Shown: positions 30,201 through 38,881, counted from the stretch's first letter. The stretch is 64,000 nt of DNA from an uncultured Lachnospiraceae bacterium (GCA_949949005.1 CATLHM010000008.1:78508-142507), one strand, 5' to 3'. Notes: generated by a model not told the origin, from the letters alone. A program made the numbers and translations.

Positions 30201-30492
30201 CCTCGTAAAACTCCAGGGCCACATGGGCGCTGATCTCCCCGGTCCTCTCATAGGGCCTGTTTTCCCGCCCGGTCTTACAGCGAATATATCCCGTCAGCTT
30301 CCGCTTACCGTTCTCATGGGCCGCTTTATTGAAATAGTTGGTGGAGCAGGTTACCACGAACTGTATCGCATCCAGCAGCGTAGATTTACCCGCACCGTTT
30401 TCCCCCGAAATCAGAACGGAATTTTCAAGGTCTATCATCGCATTGGTAAACCTGTGCCAGTTAATCAGCTTCACTCTCGTCAATTTCTTCAT
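27250..30492 (-). CDS. jetC: Wadjet system protein JetC (SMC/MukB-like ATPase)
   Basis: ISGENGAGKSTLLDAIQFVVTCS Walker A, long coiled coils, KSGGETQTPFYVTVAASF signature, GLVMFDEAFNNMDDERI Walker B. Confidence 0.92.
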   Translation of the reverse strand: MKKLTRVKLINWHRFTNAMIDLENSVLISGENGAGKSTLLDAIQFVVTCSTNYFNKAAHENGKRKLTGYIRCKTGRENRPYERTGEISAHVALEFYEEKRQKYFIVGAVVDSASEGQEKTVRYLMDGERLQEEMFFQGKIPKSISQFRTGNGKKIKTWCTTEKDARQMIKNRFGRLEDKFFKLIPKAMAFRPIDDIKDFVYSYVLDEKEVNVDILRENVRTYQELQHTLDKIKLRMGRLEKIEGFHRQVEDGIHKDRMYEYFLDRIEADILTEEIRQLEDEIVHDRHRLENWNKEIGAAAKEKEQRQAIRDNLFAELASDKDFIARDEQEKRLRMLEDKQEGLRQEQLRLMESVDQAKVQVNRLLKVPDADPCIKAYCGQLEELKKAADLGGFKDTLQKVIAYKNQMSDRVYKRCAELDVMIRDLSGQKKEWDLKIENLMKKKLSYPEEVTRTAQAIREEFVRIGRTPEPRILCETLEITDETWRNAVEGYLNTQRFYILVEPDNFDIALGTYDRLRKEKRTYGVGLINTQNLEKYDTPPEGSLAQVVTSGNKYAKRYINMVLGKVMMCDHYSHLKKYKTAITKECMRYQNHVASAIRPSVFEIPYIGKNAVRVQLEQAKIKSREIEDQLKEKKRILENLEELLGPLSTETDTDIKYRVDVLTEWKNVLQEIKNCRDNIATLEKNSGMILKKIQLSELEKIIKEIEGQISGCNRRVGQTQQKIENTKGILAQKQAALVEQQALCTEDSVRYENDIVLWNHDYEKQLKDKSCEQFKDNFVRRRKANQTTIAKCTESMTNSMVEYKTAHDFGGAATLEGYGDFEAEYSKLKNSELLSYEEKVENARLSAEEEFREQFLAKLQENMKNAQTEFKELNRALKDIHFSNEKYEFLFMPSKRYRHYYEMIMDDFNAIQGESIFSGLFHESHREVIDELFERLALDNENSARALDEFTDYRTYMDYDIRILHSDDSYSLYSKVCEEKSGGETQTPFYVTVAASFVQLYRNGIGGEAVGLVMFDEAFNNMDDERIGGVLEFLRRLPLQILIAAPPDKIQYISPFVEETLLIMTDEKVSFAERYYNGAV

Positions 30493-31075
30493 TTATTTTT
30501 CCGCCCTTTTTGTAATTTTCCAGCTTTTCATATACCTGCCTGATGTCCTCCACCCGCACTGCCATCAGTATGGAGTCGTAGATAATCAGCCGGGAATCCT
30601 GGTTTGACAGCTCTTTGTCCAAAACCTCCACCAGTTGGAACCTGCGCATGGTGCTGATGGCATTCCTTAAAGTCGTCTTATCCATCATTTTATCCCGTAT
30701 TTTCAGGCTTAAAAATTTTTCATGAATGTCACCCATATTGATGATGACTTCATCGCTGACTGACAGTTCCCGCTTTTTCTCATCATACAAAATCCGCAGA
30801 ATCAACAGAATGATGGATTCAAAAAGCTTCATATTGTAGCGGTTATAATTCTGGGGATTGGTAAGCTGCACCACGCCATACTCTTCATTGATTTCCAGCC
30901 GGTAGCCGAGCACTGACAGGTACTGTGAAAACTTTTCCCTGTGCTGGGTAATGAAATAATAATCCCGTCTGGACGTCTCATTGCGTTTACATACGAAACA
31001 GCTTCCAAGGAGCCTGTTGCAGATCCGCACAAACTCGTCCTTATCCTTTTGCAGCATTCCCTCTAAAAAATCCAT
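30461..31075 (-). CDS. jetB: Wadjet system protein JetB (MukE/ScpB-like kleisin partner)
   Basis: Located between JetA and JetC; winged-helix-like small acidic protein; SD GGAGG 5 nt upstream of ATG at 31075. Confidence 0.82.
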   Translation of the reverse strand: MDFLEGMLQKDKDEFVRICNRLLGSCFVCKRNETSRRDYYFITQHREKFSQYLSVLGYRLEINEEYGVVQLTNPQNYNRYNMKLFESIILLILRILYDEKKRELSVSDEVIINMGDIHEKFLSLKIRDKMMDKTTLRNAISTMRRFQLVEVLDKELSNQDSRLIIYDSILMAVRVEDIRQVYEKLENYKKGGKINEEIDESEAD

Positions 31076-31078
31076 TTT

Positions 31079-31250
31079 AACCTCCATGCTGCCGTCAGGC
31101 AGCTCTTAAATCAGGTGGGAACTTTGTGCGGCAGCACAAATTCCCGGTTGAAAAAAGGCCGCAGGCCTTTTTTCAACCTAACCTCCATGTCGTGTTTTTG
31201 CGGCAATGTAATGCGAACTTTGCCGTCAGGCGGTTTTCAAATCAGCCTAA
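31079..31250 (-). other. Structured intergenic element between jetA and jetB (hairpins plus two ATGGAGGTTA boxes)
   Basis: 15-bp perfect stem GGTTGAAAAAAGGCC/GGCCTTTTTTCAACC at 31146-31178; ATGGAGGTTA at about 31179-31188 and 31079-31088; homologous to 43317-43452. Confidence 0.85.
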
Positions 31251-32629
31251 TGTCCATTCTTACAGATCGCATAATCCCGGAACCGGTATCCGTTTACCAC
31301 AACATCCTTACCTGCCTCTACCACATACTTCATGTTTTTTCGCTGACCATACAGCCGGATGTAAATCAGATAAACAAAGTCCTCCGTGGTCGCAAGCGGT
31401 AATTCCGACGCCATCATCCGTCCTCTGCCCTGCAGGCAGTCCAGCACATAGAGATTTATCTTTTCCGGATTCAGCACCCGCTCCATCTTTTCCATCATCT
31501 TCTTTAATTTTTTCTGCCGCAATTTTGCATCCGGCAGCTCATTTTGAAGTTCCACAGGCTTAAATTCTTTTTTCCCTTCGATAGGCACAAACAGGGATTT
31601 TTCGTCCAATACGCCCGAACTGTATATTCGGATCATTTCATCCAGAAAGGAAATGCGGTAAATGCCGCCTAACTCCATGCCCTCCGCATTGATCTTTTCG
31701 TTTACCTCCGACAGGATCTCTTTCAGTTGTCCTCTCACATCCTCGCCGCCAATCAGATAAAACTTCGCCCGGTTGATTGCCGCTTTCTGATACTGTGTAT
31801 TTTTCCGGTTGATTTCCGCCAGAATATCGTCCATGTTTTGGAAAGCATTGATAATATCATGAATGTACTGATACACCAGCTCCTGCGCCTGCTCCTTCGA
31901 AACCTCGCGGATTGCGGCAAGCTCCGCACTGGCCTTCTCAATATAGGCTTTGTTGCGGCTCTTGCTCTCCAGACGTTCCACAATCTCCGGCCGGAATTTG
32001 GACACGTTATCGGAGGTCAGAAGACGATGATAGGCTTTGTCCACGATATTCTCGATATAATCATTAAACAGCACATCCATGATTTCTGCCGGCGTCCTGT
32101 ACTTCGTGAGCTCATCTATGTAATGCTTGATACCGGAATTTAAGTTTTTCAGTCCTGTAATCAGCATATCCGTATTTTCAAGAATGGATAACAGCACAAT
32201 TCCCGGATTATCCGTATTGCTGCGCACCAGGCTGTAGATGGTGTAAATGTACCCCTGATATTCGATCTGTTTCCCCTCCTCAATTTCCAGAAGGGTCTTG
32301 ATCATTTTTACGGCGTATTCCTGAAAGCCCGCCCGCTGTACATAGCTTTTATCCGTTTCAATCTCGATCCACCCGTAATATTCCAGCCTTCGCAGCATCC
32401 AGTTAGCCTTGTCACGGCTGTTCTTACCGTCAAATTCCTCTTCTTCTATGGCAAGCGCCTGTTCCTGGTCAAAGTAATACTGCAATTCCTGCACCAGAAT
32501 ATCTCTTTCCACACCAAAAGAAAGCTGATGGTTCATAACCGAAAACAGCTTGATCAGGCACTCCCAATAGATCGCTTTATTGGGAGAAGCCAGCGGTACA
32601 AAAAAATTTTCCGGGATAACCTGAAACAT
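31247..32629 (-). CDS. jetA: Wadjet system protein JetA family (DUF5716-like kleisin)
   Basis: MFQVIPENFFVPLASPNKAIYWECLIKLFSVMNHQLSFGVERDILVQELQYYF; first gene of the jetABCD operon. Confidence 0.87.
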   Translation of the reverse strand: MFQVIPENFFVPLASPNKAIYWECLIKLFSVMNHQLSFGVERDILVQELQYYFDQEQALAIEEEEFDGKNSRDKANWMLRRLEYYGWIEIETDKSYVQRAGFQEYAVKMIKTLLEIEEGKQIEYQGYIYTIYSLVRSNTDNPGIVLLSILENTDMLITGLKNLNSGIKHYIDELTKYRTPAEIMDVLFNDYIENIVDKAYHRLLTSDNVSKFRPEIVERLESKSRNKAYIEKASAELAAIREVSKEQAQELVYQYIHDIINAFQNMDDILAEINRKNTQYQKAAINRAKFYLIGGEDVRGQLKEILSEVNEKINAEGMELGGIYRISFLDEMIRIYSSGVLDEKSLFVPIEGKKEFKPVELQNELPDAKLRQKKLKKMMEKMERVLNPEKINLYVLDCLQGRGRMMASELPLATTEDFVYLIYIRLYGQRKNMKYVVEAGKDVVVNGYRFRDYAICKNGH

Positions 32630-32715
32630 GTGTGCCTCCATAGCATGGAACTGCCCTTTTCCGGCAGCCCTCAAATATATTGTGAACGATGGATTATTTT
32701 ATTTCCAGATCTTTG

Positions 32716-33078
32716 TTATCTGTTTCCCATTTCCAGCGGAACAACTGCCAATGTCTTTCCTAATGGCACTAATACCTTTAAGATCGTGTCTAACTGTGGG
32801 CTGGTGCTGCCTTTTTCCATTCTTGCAATAACGGGCTGTTTTACGCCGCTTAATTCTTCCAGCTTTTTTTGGCTGATTCCTTTTTCCTGTCTTGCTTTTA
32901 TAAGTTCCCCAATAATAGACACTCGCAGCTCACTCTCCGCTATTTCATCCGGCGTAAGAACGCTTTCCATAAATTCCAGAACATTCCCACCTACAGCGTC
33001 TGTCCCCCGCTCGTTCAAATCGTCCAGATTATCTTTCGCCTGTGTTATGGCTTGTGAATATTCTTTATTTGTCCTCAT
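32716..33078 (-). CDS. HigA-like XRE family antitoxin
   Basis: HTH KARQEKGISQKKLEELSGVKQPVIARMEKGSTSPQLDTILKVLVPLG. Confidence 0.9.
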   Translation of the reverse strand: MRTNKEYSQAITQAKDNLDDLNERGTDAVGGNVLEFMESVLTPDEIAESELRVSIIGELIKARQEKGISQKKLEELSGVKQPVIARMEKGSTSPQLDTILKVLVPLGKTLAVVPLEMGNR

Positions 33079-33434
33079 TATGTTTCCTCCTCTGATAATC
33101 GTTTAAATTCCATTTTGCTCTCTATTTCCCTCTGTGGCGTTTTTTGTGTCCGTTTCATGAATACGTGTAACAGAACGAAACCTCTGCCGTTCCATGCGGC
33201 AAAAAAGATTCTGTCCCTCAATGGCCGCAGTTCCCCTATATCTCCATCGATATGTTTTATATACGGCTCTCCTGCCCGCGTTCCATATTCACTGAGGATT
33301 TTTACATAATCCATTATTTTATTCAACTTGACCCGGCTATCCTTATTTTTCTTCGCTGACAGCCCTGCAATATACTCTTTTACCGGCTCTTTGCCATTCT
33401 TATCTCTATAAAAACAAATCTCGTACAAACTCAT
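33078..33434 (-). CDS. HigB/Gp49-like (RelE superfamily) toxin
   Basis: [10 protein letters not shown]...[39 protein letters not shown]. Confidence 0.9.
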   Translation of the reverse strand: MSLYEICFYRDKNGKEPVKEYIAGLSAKKNKDSRVKLNKIMDYVKILSEYGTRAGEPYIKHIDGDIGELRPLRDRIFFAAWNGRGFVLLHVFMKRTQKTPQREIESKMEFKRLSEEET

Positions 33435-33454
33435 TATCCTCCTGCTATAGTTTG

Positions 33455-33494
33455 ATTATACTTTAAAGTTATTGAAAAGGCAATAATTTTAAAG
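33455..33494 (-). promoter_or_regulatory. Promoter and inverted-repeat operator of the HigBA-like operon
   Basis: Reverse strand TTGCCT-17 nt-TATAAT; inverted repeat CTTTAAAGTTATTG(33461-33474)/CAATAATTTTAAAG(33481-33494), one mismatch, overlapping the promoter spacer. Confidence 0.78.
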
Positions 33495-33675
33495 TTATTA
33501 CCAGGAAGATTTCTTTTCCGCCTCCCCAAAAGCCCCCAAAACCGCGGCCAGCACGGTTTCAGGGGCTGATTTTTCATTATTTGTAATTATAATCAATCTA
33601 ACCACCACTCTACCGCCCGCAGACGGCTTTCAGATCAAAGGAAGTCTATTGCTTTCCTTCCTGTAAAGCAATGTC

Positions 33676-33948
33676 TTACACCTCGAGTTGTATATTATAA
33701 AAACAGAACCATATATGCAATTGCAGAAAAAGATAATTAATGTCTGAAATATTGTCAAACAGGTTCCGTGTTTCTTTGGATGCCTGGGAAAAATCAATCA
33801 AGATGTAACTTTCATATTCCTTTCGTGCGAACTCTTCTGCTACGGTTGATTTCCCGACACGGCGTGCCCCTTCTATCAAAAGAGCGGTTTTCCCATTCGT
33901 ATCTCTTTTCCATTCAAGCATCTTATCGTATATTTTTCGTTTAAACAT
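33676..33948 (-). pseudogene. Truncated AAA family ATPase (N-terminal fragment of a DUF4143-type ATPase)
   Basis: MFKRKIYDKMLEWKRDTNGKTALLIEGARRVGKSTVAEEFARKEY... stops shortly after Walker A. Confidence 0.7.
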
Positions 33949-34032
33949 GCCGCCTCCGATCAAGTCGCATTTTTTATTAGGGTGTTTTTCCACAGAATCG
34001 CACTTTTTATAATACCTTTTTGAGACTATCTC

Positions 34033-34962
34033 TCATGGTATGAGAACCGGCAGCTCAAAATCCAGTCTGCCAAATTTCCTCAATATGTCCAGATCCCGTA
34101 TGATAAAACTGCTGCCCCAATAATAATTTCCAATGGTCTGTTCGGCCACGCACCAGCGCTTCCCCTCCGGGTGGGGATTGCTCTGTTCAAATGCGTCAAG
34201 CTCCCCGGCAGAAGAAAGCCGAATCTCCTTTGTGCCAAGCAGCGAGTCAACGATTGTGTCCAGATTCCTGTCCACAGTGCGTCTGCACTCAGGATAAAAG
34301 CTGCTTTGGGGCGAACCCACAAAATACACCGGAAGAGGCAGCCAGGACGGATATGTGGCAGGGTCAAATTCCTGAATATTCAGCGCAGTCGGATCGTAAT
34401 CAGGATAGCCATGGAGAAGAACCTGCCCGCATTGTCTGTACCGTTCTTTCAGCCCTTTGGCCCTGCGGCAGAGATTACTGCCTCTGTCTGCATATTTGAG
34501 GATGAAATCCGCAAGGCGCTTCGTCACTCCAATATCGGCTTTGGCGGCCTTTTCGGAATCGAAATGGAACCATGGCATATGGGCATAGTCATTATTGCCG
34601 GGGATTCCCTGCATCCCCACCCACCCCTCATCCAGCAGATAGGCTCCGGAGTCCAGGTACTGGAGGATACCTGCAATAATTTTGCTTTTTAGACCGCTTT
34701 TATGCTCACCTGCCGTATCCAGATAGTCCAGCGCAATACATACGGTATAAGGGGAAGAGCCCGGATTCCAGTTGTTGCACTCCAGGTTGTACCCAAAGCC
34801 TCCGTCCTCATTCTGGTAGCCGGACAGAACCGACAGGAAGTCTTCACAGCTTCCCTTTTCAAAAAGGAATTTCCATTTCGTATAATCCAAGGGTCTTGCA
34901 CATCGGTACACCAGCTTCCTCAATCTCAAAAATTCATCAAGGGATATTTTTTTCAATGTCAT
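34033..34962 (-). CDS. Prenyltransferase/terpene-cyclase-fold-like protein A, unknown function
   Basis: YQNEDGGFGYNLECNNWNPGSSPYTVCIALDYL; ATGA overlap with the upstream phosphorylase. Confidence 0.65.
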   Translation of the reverse strand: MTLKKISLDEFLRLRKLVYRCARPLDYTKWKFLFEKGSCEDFLSVLSGYQNEDGGFGYNLECNNWNPGSSPYTVCIALDYLDTAGEHKSGLKSKIIAGILQYLDSGAYLLDEGWVGMQGIPGNNDYAHMPWFHFDSEKAAKADIGVTKRLADFILKYADRGSNLCRRAKGLKERYRQCGQVLLHGYPDYDPTALNIQEFDPATYPSWLPLPVYFVGSPQSSFYPECRRTVDRNLDTIVDSLLGTKEIRLSSAGELDAFEQSNPHPEGKRWCVAEQTIGNYYWGSSFIIRDLDILRKFGRLDFELPVLIP

Positions 34963-35727
34963 TTCCCCTCCGCCACATACCGTGCCAATTCCAGTGCAAT
35001 GTCAAAATGTCCCGCATCGTGTTGGGTGCCTTTCGTCTGACCTTCCTTTTGCCTCGTATCCCATTTGGGAGCATCAAGCAAATCGCCGCTTGTAAAAAAT
35101 GTATACAAATTCAGTCCTCTGAAATCACACATTGCCTGCAAAGCGGCACATTCCATTTCTACGGAAATGCAACCGTCCGCTTTACGCTTTTCAAAGTTAT
35201 GAACGGTTTCCCTGTAAAAAGAATCAGTGGTCCACGTTTTTCCTTTCACATAGGGAATCCCGTTTTCCTCCATAAAAGCGGCAACAATATCCGCGTTTCT
35301 CACCTCTATATAATCCGACGCAGGCGCATAATGATAGGAAGTGCCTTCATCCCGCCAGGCTTGCGTGGGTATCATGACTTTTCCGTGTGCAATTTCCTTA
35401 TTCAGACAACCCGCACCGCCAAATACGATATATTTATCCGTCTTTATTTCCGCAAGCGTATCCTCCACCGTACCGACACACGCAGGAGCTCCTACATAAG
35501 TTTTGTAAAATGCGAATTTCTTTCCTTTATAATCCATACCATAAATCGGCGTATTGCCCGTTGCAAACCAAAATGACGCAATCTGTCTGCAATCGTAATT
35601 TTCCAGAACAAATTTTTCAATCACATGGGAAAAAGTCAGTATACACCCATCGAACTGTGGTACATTTTCCTTAATTTGCGGATTGATGATTGCCGGGGAC
35701 TGATTGTCAAAAGCCTCTGTTATCATG
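34959..35727 (-). CDS. Nucleoside phosphorylase family protein (copy 2)
   Basis: Roughly 90% identical by eye to the protein at 24857-25618; GCISVEMECAALQAM motif. Confidence 0.87.
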
Positions 35728-35805
35728 TCTTTACTCTCCTTTCTTTTTGCTATCTTTTCAAAATATCCATATCTATTTTCTCCAAAGGATAAAGGCCCCT
35801 GTAAA

Positions 35806-36918
35806 TTACAGGTCAATATTCCGGAATTTTCTTAAGATATATAATGCCCTGTCCAGATCCTGATCGCCAGGGCTGACGATCTCCGCCCGGTTTGAAAGCC
35901 CACAGATACGCCTTGGCTCGCTGCCAAAATAAACCCTCCGGTTATTCGGGCATTTGCATAATCTCTCGGGAAACTGTTTTTCAAACCAATGAAATAAATC
36001 CTGATCTTCCTCGTACAAAGTCTTTGCAAACTCATTAATATTCTGAAAATGGTTGAAATAAATACACAGCATGAAGTACTCCCGATCCGCATAAAAGCCG
36101 CATATGTTTTTCCCCTTGTATGCATACTCAACCTTCCATTTAAAGTCTGAAACAATTCCCCTCAGCGGCTTTATCCTGACCCTGACCTTCATCCCCGACA
36201 GATGATCTTCTAACTTCTTCACCATTTCAGCACTCTCGGCGGACAGCGTTTTGCATATATCGCTTACTGCCACAACCGGCGAACAGGCATTTTTGAAATC
36301 AAGGCGGAGAAAATTCATCCATTTGTATTTGCTCTCAGGAGCTTTGCATAAATAGACTATCCCTCTCATCATTTGAGGATACTGCCCGTGAGCAATAAAA
36401 ACAATGTCTTTCTCTTCATAGACCCGGATACCAAGTTTTAATAATTTTTCGTACCGCATGGTATTATATTCCGATTCATGGATACGGTTCATTTGCTCCC
36501 TGACATCAGCATAGTCTTCTTTTTGTATCACTAATGCGCCTGTCCCTGCGTCAATACCACTGCTCTTAACGCCTGCGCGGTAAAGGTACAGGGCGTAAAA
36601 CTGTATCGCCTGCTGAAAGGTGTTTCTCAGGGTGCTTTCCCGGGAATTTGCCGTGTGCTCCTTCTCTTTTTTCTCCTGTGCCTTCTGTCCTTTCAATTTT
36701 GCCATGTACTCTTCATAAGGCTTCGGAAACACCAAATATTCTTCCGGCCTTTCATACATTCCACGATAAAGTGAAACCATAAATTGATAAAATTGTAATA
36801 ACCCGCCTTCTTCCTGCTCACCCGGCATCTCAAAGGGGGCAATCATATCTATGCAATGTCTGACTGAACGCTGCGCATATGTTTCCATTCTTCTGTTCCA
36901 CCTGCCCTGTTTCGCCAT
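35806..36918 (-). CDS. Hypothetical protein of unknown family
   Basis: 370-aa uninterrupted ORF, co-directional with tightly spaced neighbours. Confidence 0.75.
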   Translation of the reverse strand: MAKQGRWNRRMETYAQRSVRHCIDMIAPFEMPGEQEEGGLLQFYQFMVSLYRGMYERPEEYLVFPKPYEEYMAKLKGQKAQEKKEKEHTANSRESTLRNTFQQAIQFYALYLYRAGVKSSGIDAGTGALVIQKEDYADVREQMNRIHESEYNTMRYEKLLKLGIRVYEEKDIVFIAHGQYPQMMRGIVYLCKAPESKYKWMNFLRLDFKNACSPVVAVSDICKTLSAESAEMVKKLEDHLSGMKVRVRIKPLRGIVSDFKWKVEYAYKGKNICGFYADREYFMLCIYFNHFQNINEFAKTLYEEDQDLFHWFEKQFPERLCKCPNNRRVYFGSEPRRICGLSNRAEIVSPGDQDLDRALYILRKFRNIDL

Positions 36919-36949
36919 AATTCCGCTGCAATTTTTCTACGGCTTTGTT

Positions 36950-37867
36950 TTATAGGTTGCCGAAACCTTTCAAATACAGTAGATTTTCAATAATTCCCTG
37001 GCCCTTCCACCAGTTTTTACTGACTGCCCAGGCATCCGGGAAAGCCTCCCATCCCCAGGAGATCTCCCAGGAGCCGTCCGCAAGCTGTGTATCCACTATA
37101 TGTCCGCACTCATATTCGGCAATCTCCTTATTTGCAGGATAAAACTCACTGTCCCTGGAATTCATAAACCGGGAAGGCTTGCAGACATATCCTCCCCATT
37201 TTGACGTGTCTTTGGTAATCATGCCATTAACCGATGTATGCAGCCGCTCCTTTAACGTTTTGCAGGAAATCTCCTGCTGCGCTCCCGCCTTTATAATATC
37301 TTCCAGCATGTGTACATAACAGGCGCACGTATGCATATCCGTACTCTCCGATGAGACCAAAGCCTCCGCCGCCTCATTGGCAATACGCACGCCAAGCCGA
37401 TACGGCTCGCTTCCCGCCTCCCCATAGCGGATCAAAAAGCCCGCGATCTGTGCCGTGCCATTATAATCCGTATGGCAGGAGCTTTTGCTTTCCGTATGCC
37501 ACCAGGGCGCATGAGGATAGTCGTTATTGCTTTTCACCACAATATCCCAGGACTTCCCGTTGAAGCAGGCCCCGCTCATATACCACTTAAGCAGCCCCTG
37601 AATCACAGGGTGCCCGGCATTTTCATAATTAATTTCACTGATAATGCTTCCCGCCGCGTTGCTGTGCAGCGGTATGGAATTCGGATTCCAGCAGTCCGCT
37701 TCCACGGCATGTCCGAAACCTCCGTCCTCATTCTGATAACAGGACAAGACCTGCATTACCGCTTCCTTACTTCCCTCTTCAAAATGATACTGAAACCGCG
37801 CCATATCAAGCGGTCTTGCATTGCGGTACATAAATGTCCTTGCCCGCTCAAATATCTGATTGCTCAT
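36950..37867 (-). CDS. Prenyltransferase/terpene-cyclase-fold-like protein B, unknown function
   Basis: YRNARPLDMARFQYHFEEGSKEAVMQVLSCYQNEDGGFGHAVEADCWNPNSIP; paralogous to protein A at 34033-34962. Confidence 0.68.
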   Translation of the reverse strand: MSNQIFERARTFMYRNARPLDMARFQYHFEEGSKEAVMQVLSCYQNEDGGFGHAVEADCWNPNSIPLHSNAAGSIISEINYENAGHPVIQGLLKWYMSGACFNGKSWDIVVKSNNDYPHAPWWHTESKSSCHTDYNGTAQIAGFLIRYGEAGSEPYRLGVRIANEAAEALVSSESTDMHTCACYVHMLEDIIKAGAQQEISCKTLKERLHTSVNGMITKDTSKWGGYVCKPSRFMNSRDSEFYPANKEIAEYECGHIVDTQLADGSWEISWGWEAFPDAWAVSKNWWKGQGIIENLLYLKGFGNL

Positions 37868-37971
37868 ACTCTCTCCTTTCTCCGTTTCCCCCCTGTCGGG
37901 GGCAATCTCAAGGAAATTTTACAAAATCTGTCACCGGATGTATTGTATATTTTCGACACAAATAGATTCTC

Positions 37972-38868
37972 TCAGACTTTCCACTCCAACGCCTGCTTTG
38001 CCCTGACCATGGCATGTCTACGATTATCCTGTATTTCTGATCGCAAAGCCATCTCCCTTGCCGCACGGATCCCCATGGAATGATAACGCTTAAACTCCCG
38101 CATCAAATGTGATGCATCTGTATATCCGTATTTATAAACGGCGTCCGTAATGTTAAAATTGCCCTGGCCTATAATATCTCTCCATAAACATTGGTAGCGC
38201 ACCAGATTACTCAATTTCTTGGGTGTAATTCCGACGTATTCATAAAAAAGCCGCTCCATCTGCCTGCTGCTTACAAAATTTTCTTTCGACAACTGACCAA
38301 CCGTAAACGCCCCCTGATGCCGGAGAATATCGCTCACGACACTGTCTAAGACCATATTCTTCCTTGCAGTTTCAAATTTTTTCAAAAGCAGCATTTCCGC
38401 CATCCCTGTCCACTCTGTCAAGCTGCCAGGCTCTGGTAACCGTCTGCGCAGTTCCCGATCAAGCCAGCCAAATCTTTCCCTGACATCATACCGTCCATTT
38501 ACCGTTCCGGTCAATGAATCCTCGGAAAAAAGGTAAGCGCTCCATGCATAAAAACGAATGGCAAATACAGATAGCTTATGTAAGGATTTTTTATCGCTGC
38601 AAGTGAAAAAACTCCTGTCATTTATTCCAATGAAATCAGAAGTAATGATATAACCCTCATCATCTATACGATAAATAATATCTACACAAGTGTCAGGAAT
38701 CACTATTTCCGAAGATTCTTCCGTTTCCGTGTCAGGACAGCAAGACTCTCCACCCCAAAAGCATCTCACATAAGGCCGCAAGACCGGGCACGGGCTTATT
38801 TCCTGATAGACAGAACTGCATTTGAAAGGAGTCGCCGTCAATGGCAGGTATCGTATTTTAGTCTTCAT
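37972..38868 (-). CDS. AraC family transcriptional regulator
   Basis: C-terminal double HTH: TVGQLSKENFVSSRQMERLFYEYVGITPKKLSNLVRYQ...ITDAVYKYGYTDASHLMREFKRYHSMG. Confidence 0.9.
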   Translation of the reverse strand: MKTKIRYLPLTATPFKCSSVYQEISPCPVLRPYVRCFWGGESCCPDTETEESSEIVIPDTCVDIIYRIDDEGYIITSDFIGINDRSFFTCSDKKSLHKLSVFAIRFYAWSAYLFSEDSLTGTVNGRYDVRERFGWLDRELRRRLPEPGSLTEWTGMAEMLLLKKFETARKNMVLDSVVSDILRHQGAFTVGQLSKENFVSSRQMERLFYEYVGITPKKLSNLVRYQCLWRDIIGQGNFNITDAVYKYGYTDASHLMREFKRYHSMGIRAAREMALRSEIQDNRRHAMVRAKQALEWKV

Positions 38869-38881
38869 TTATTTTCGGCCT

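Noticed and set aside
27220-30543. Long plus-strand ORFs (27220-28197, 29632-30543)
   Set aside because: Antisense to jetC, which has clear SMC-like ATPase motifs.
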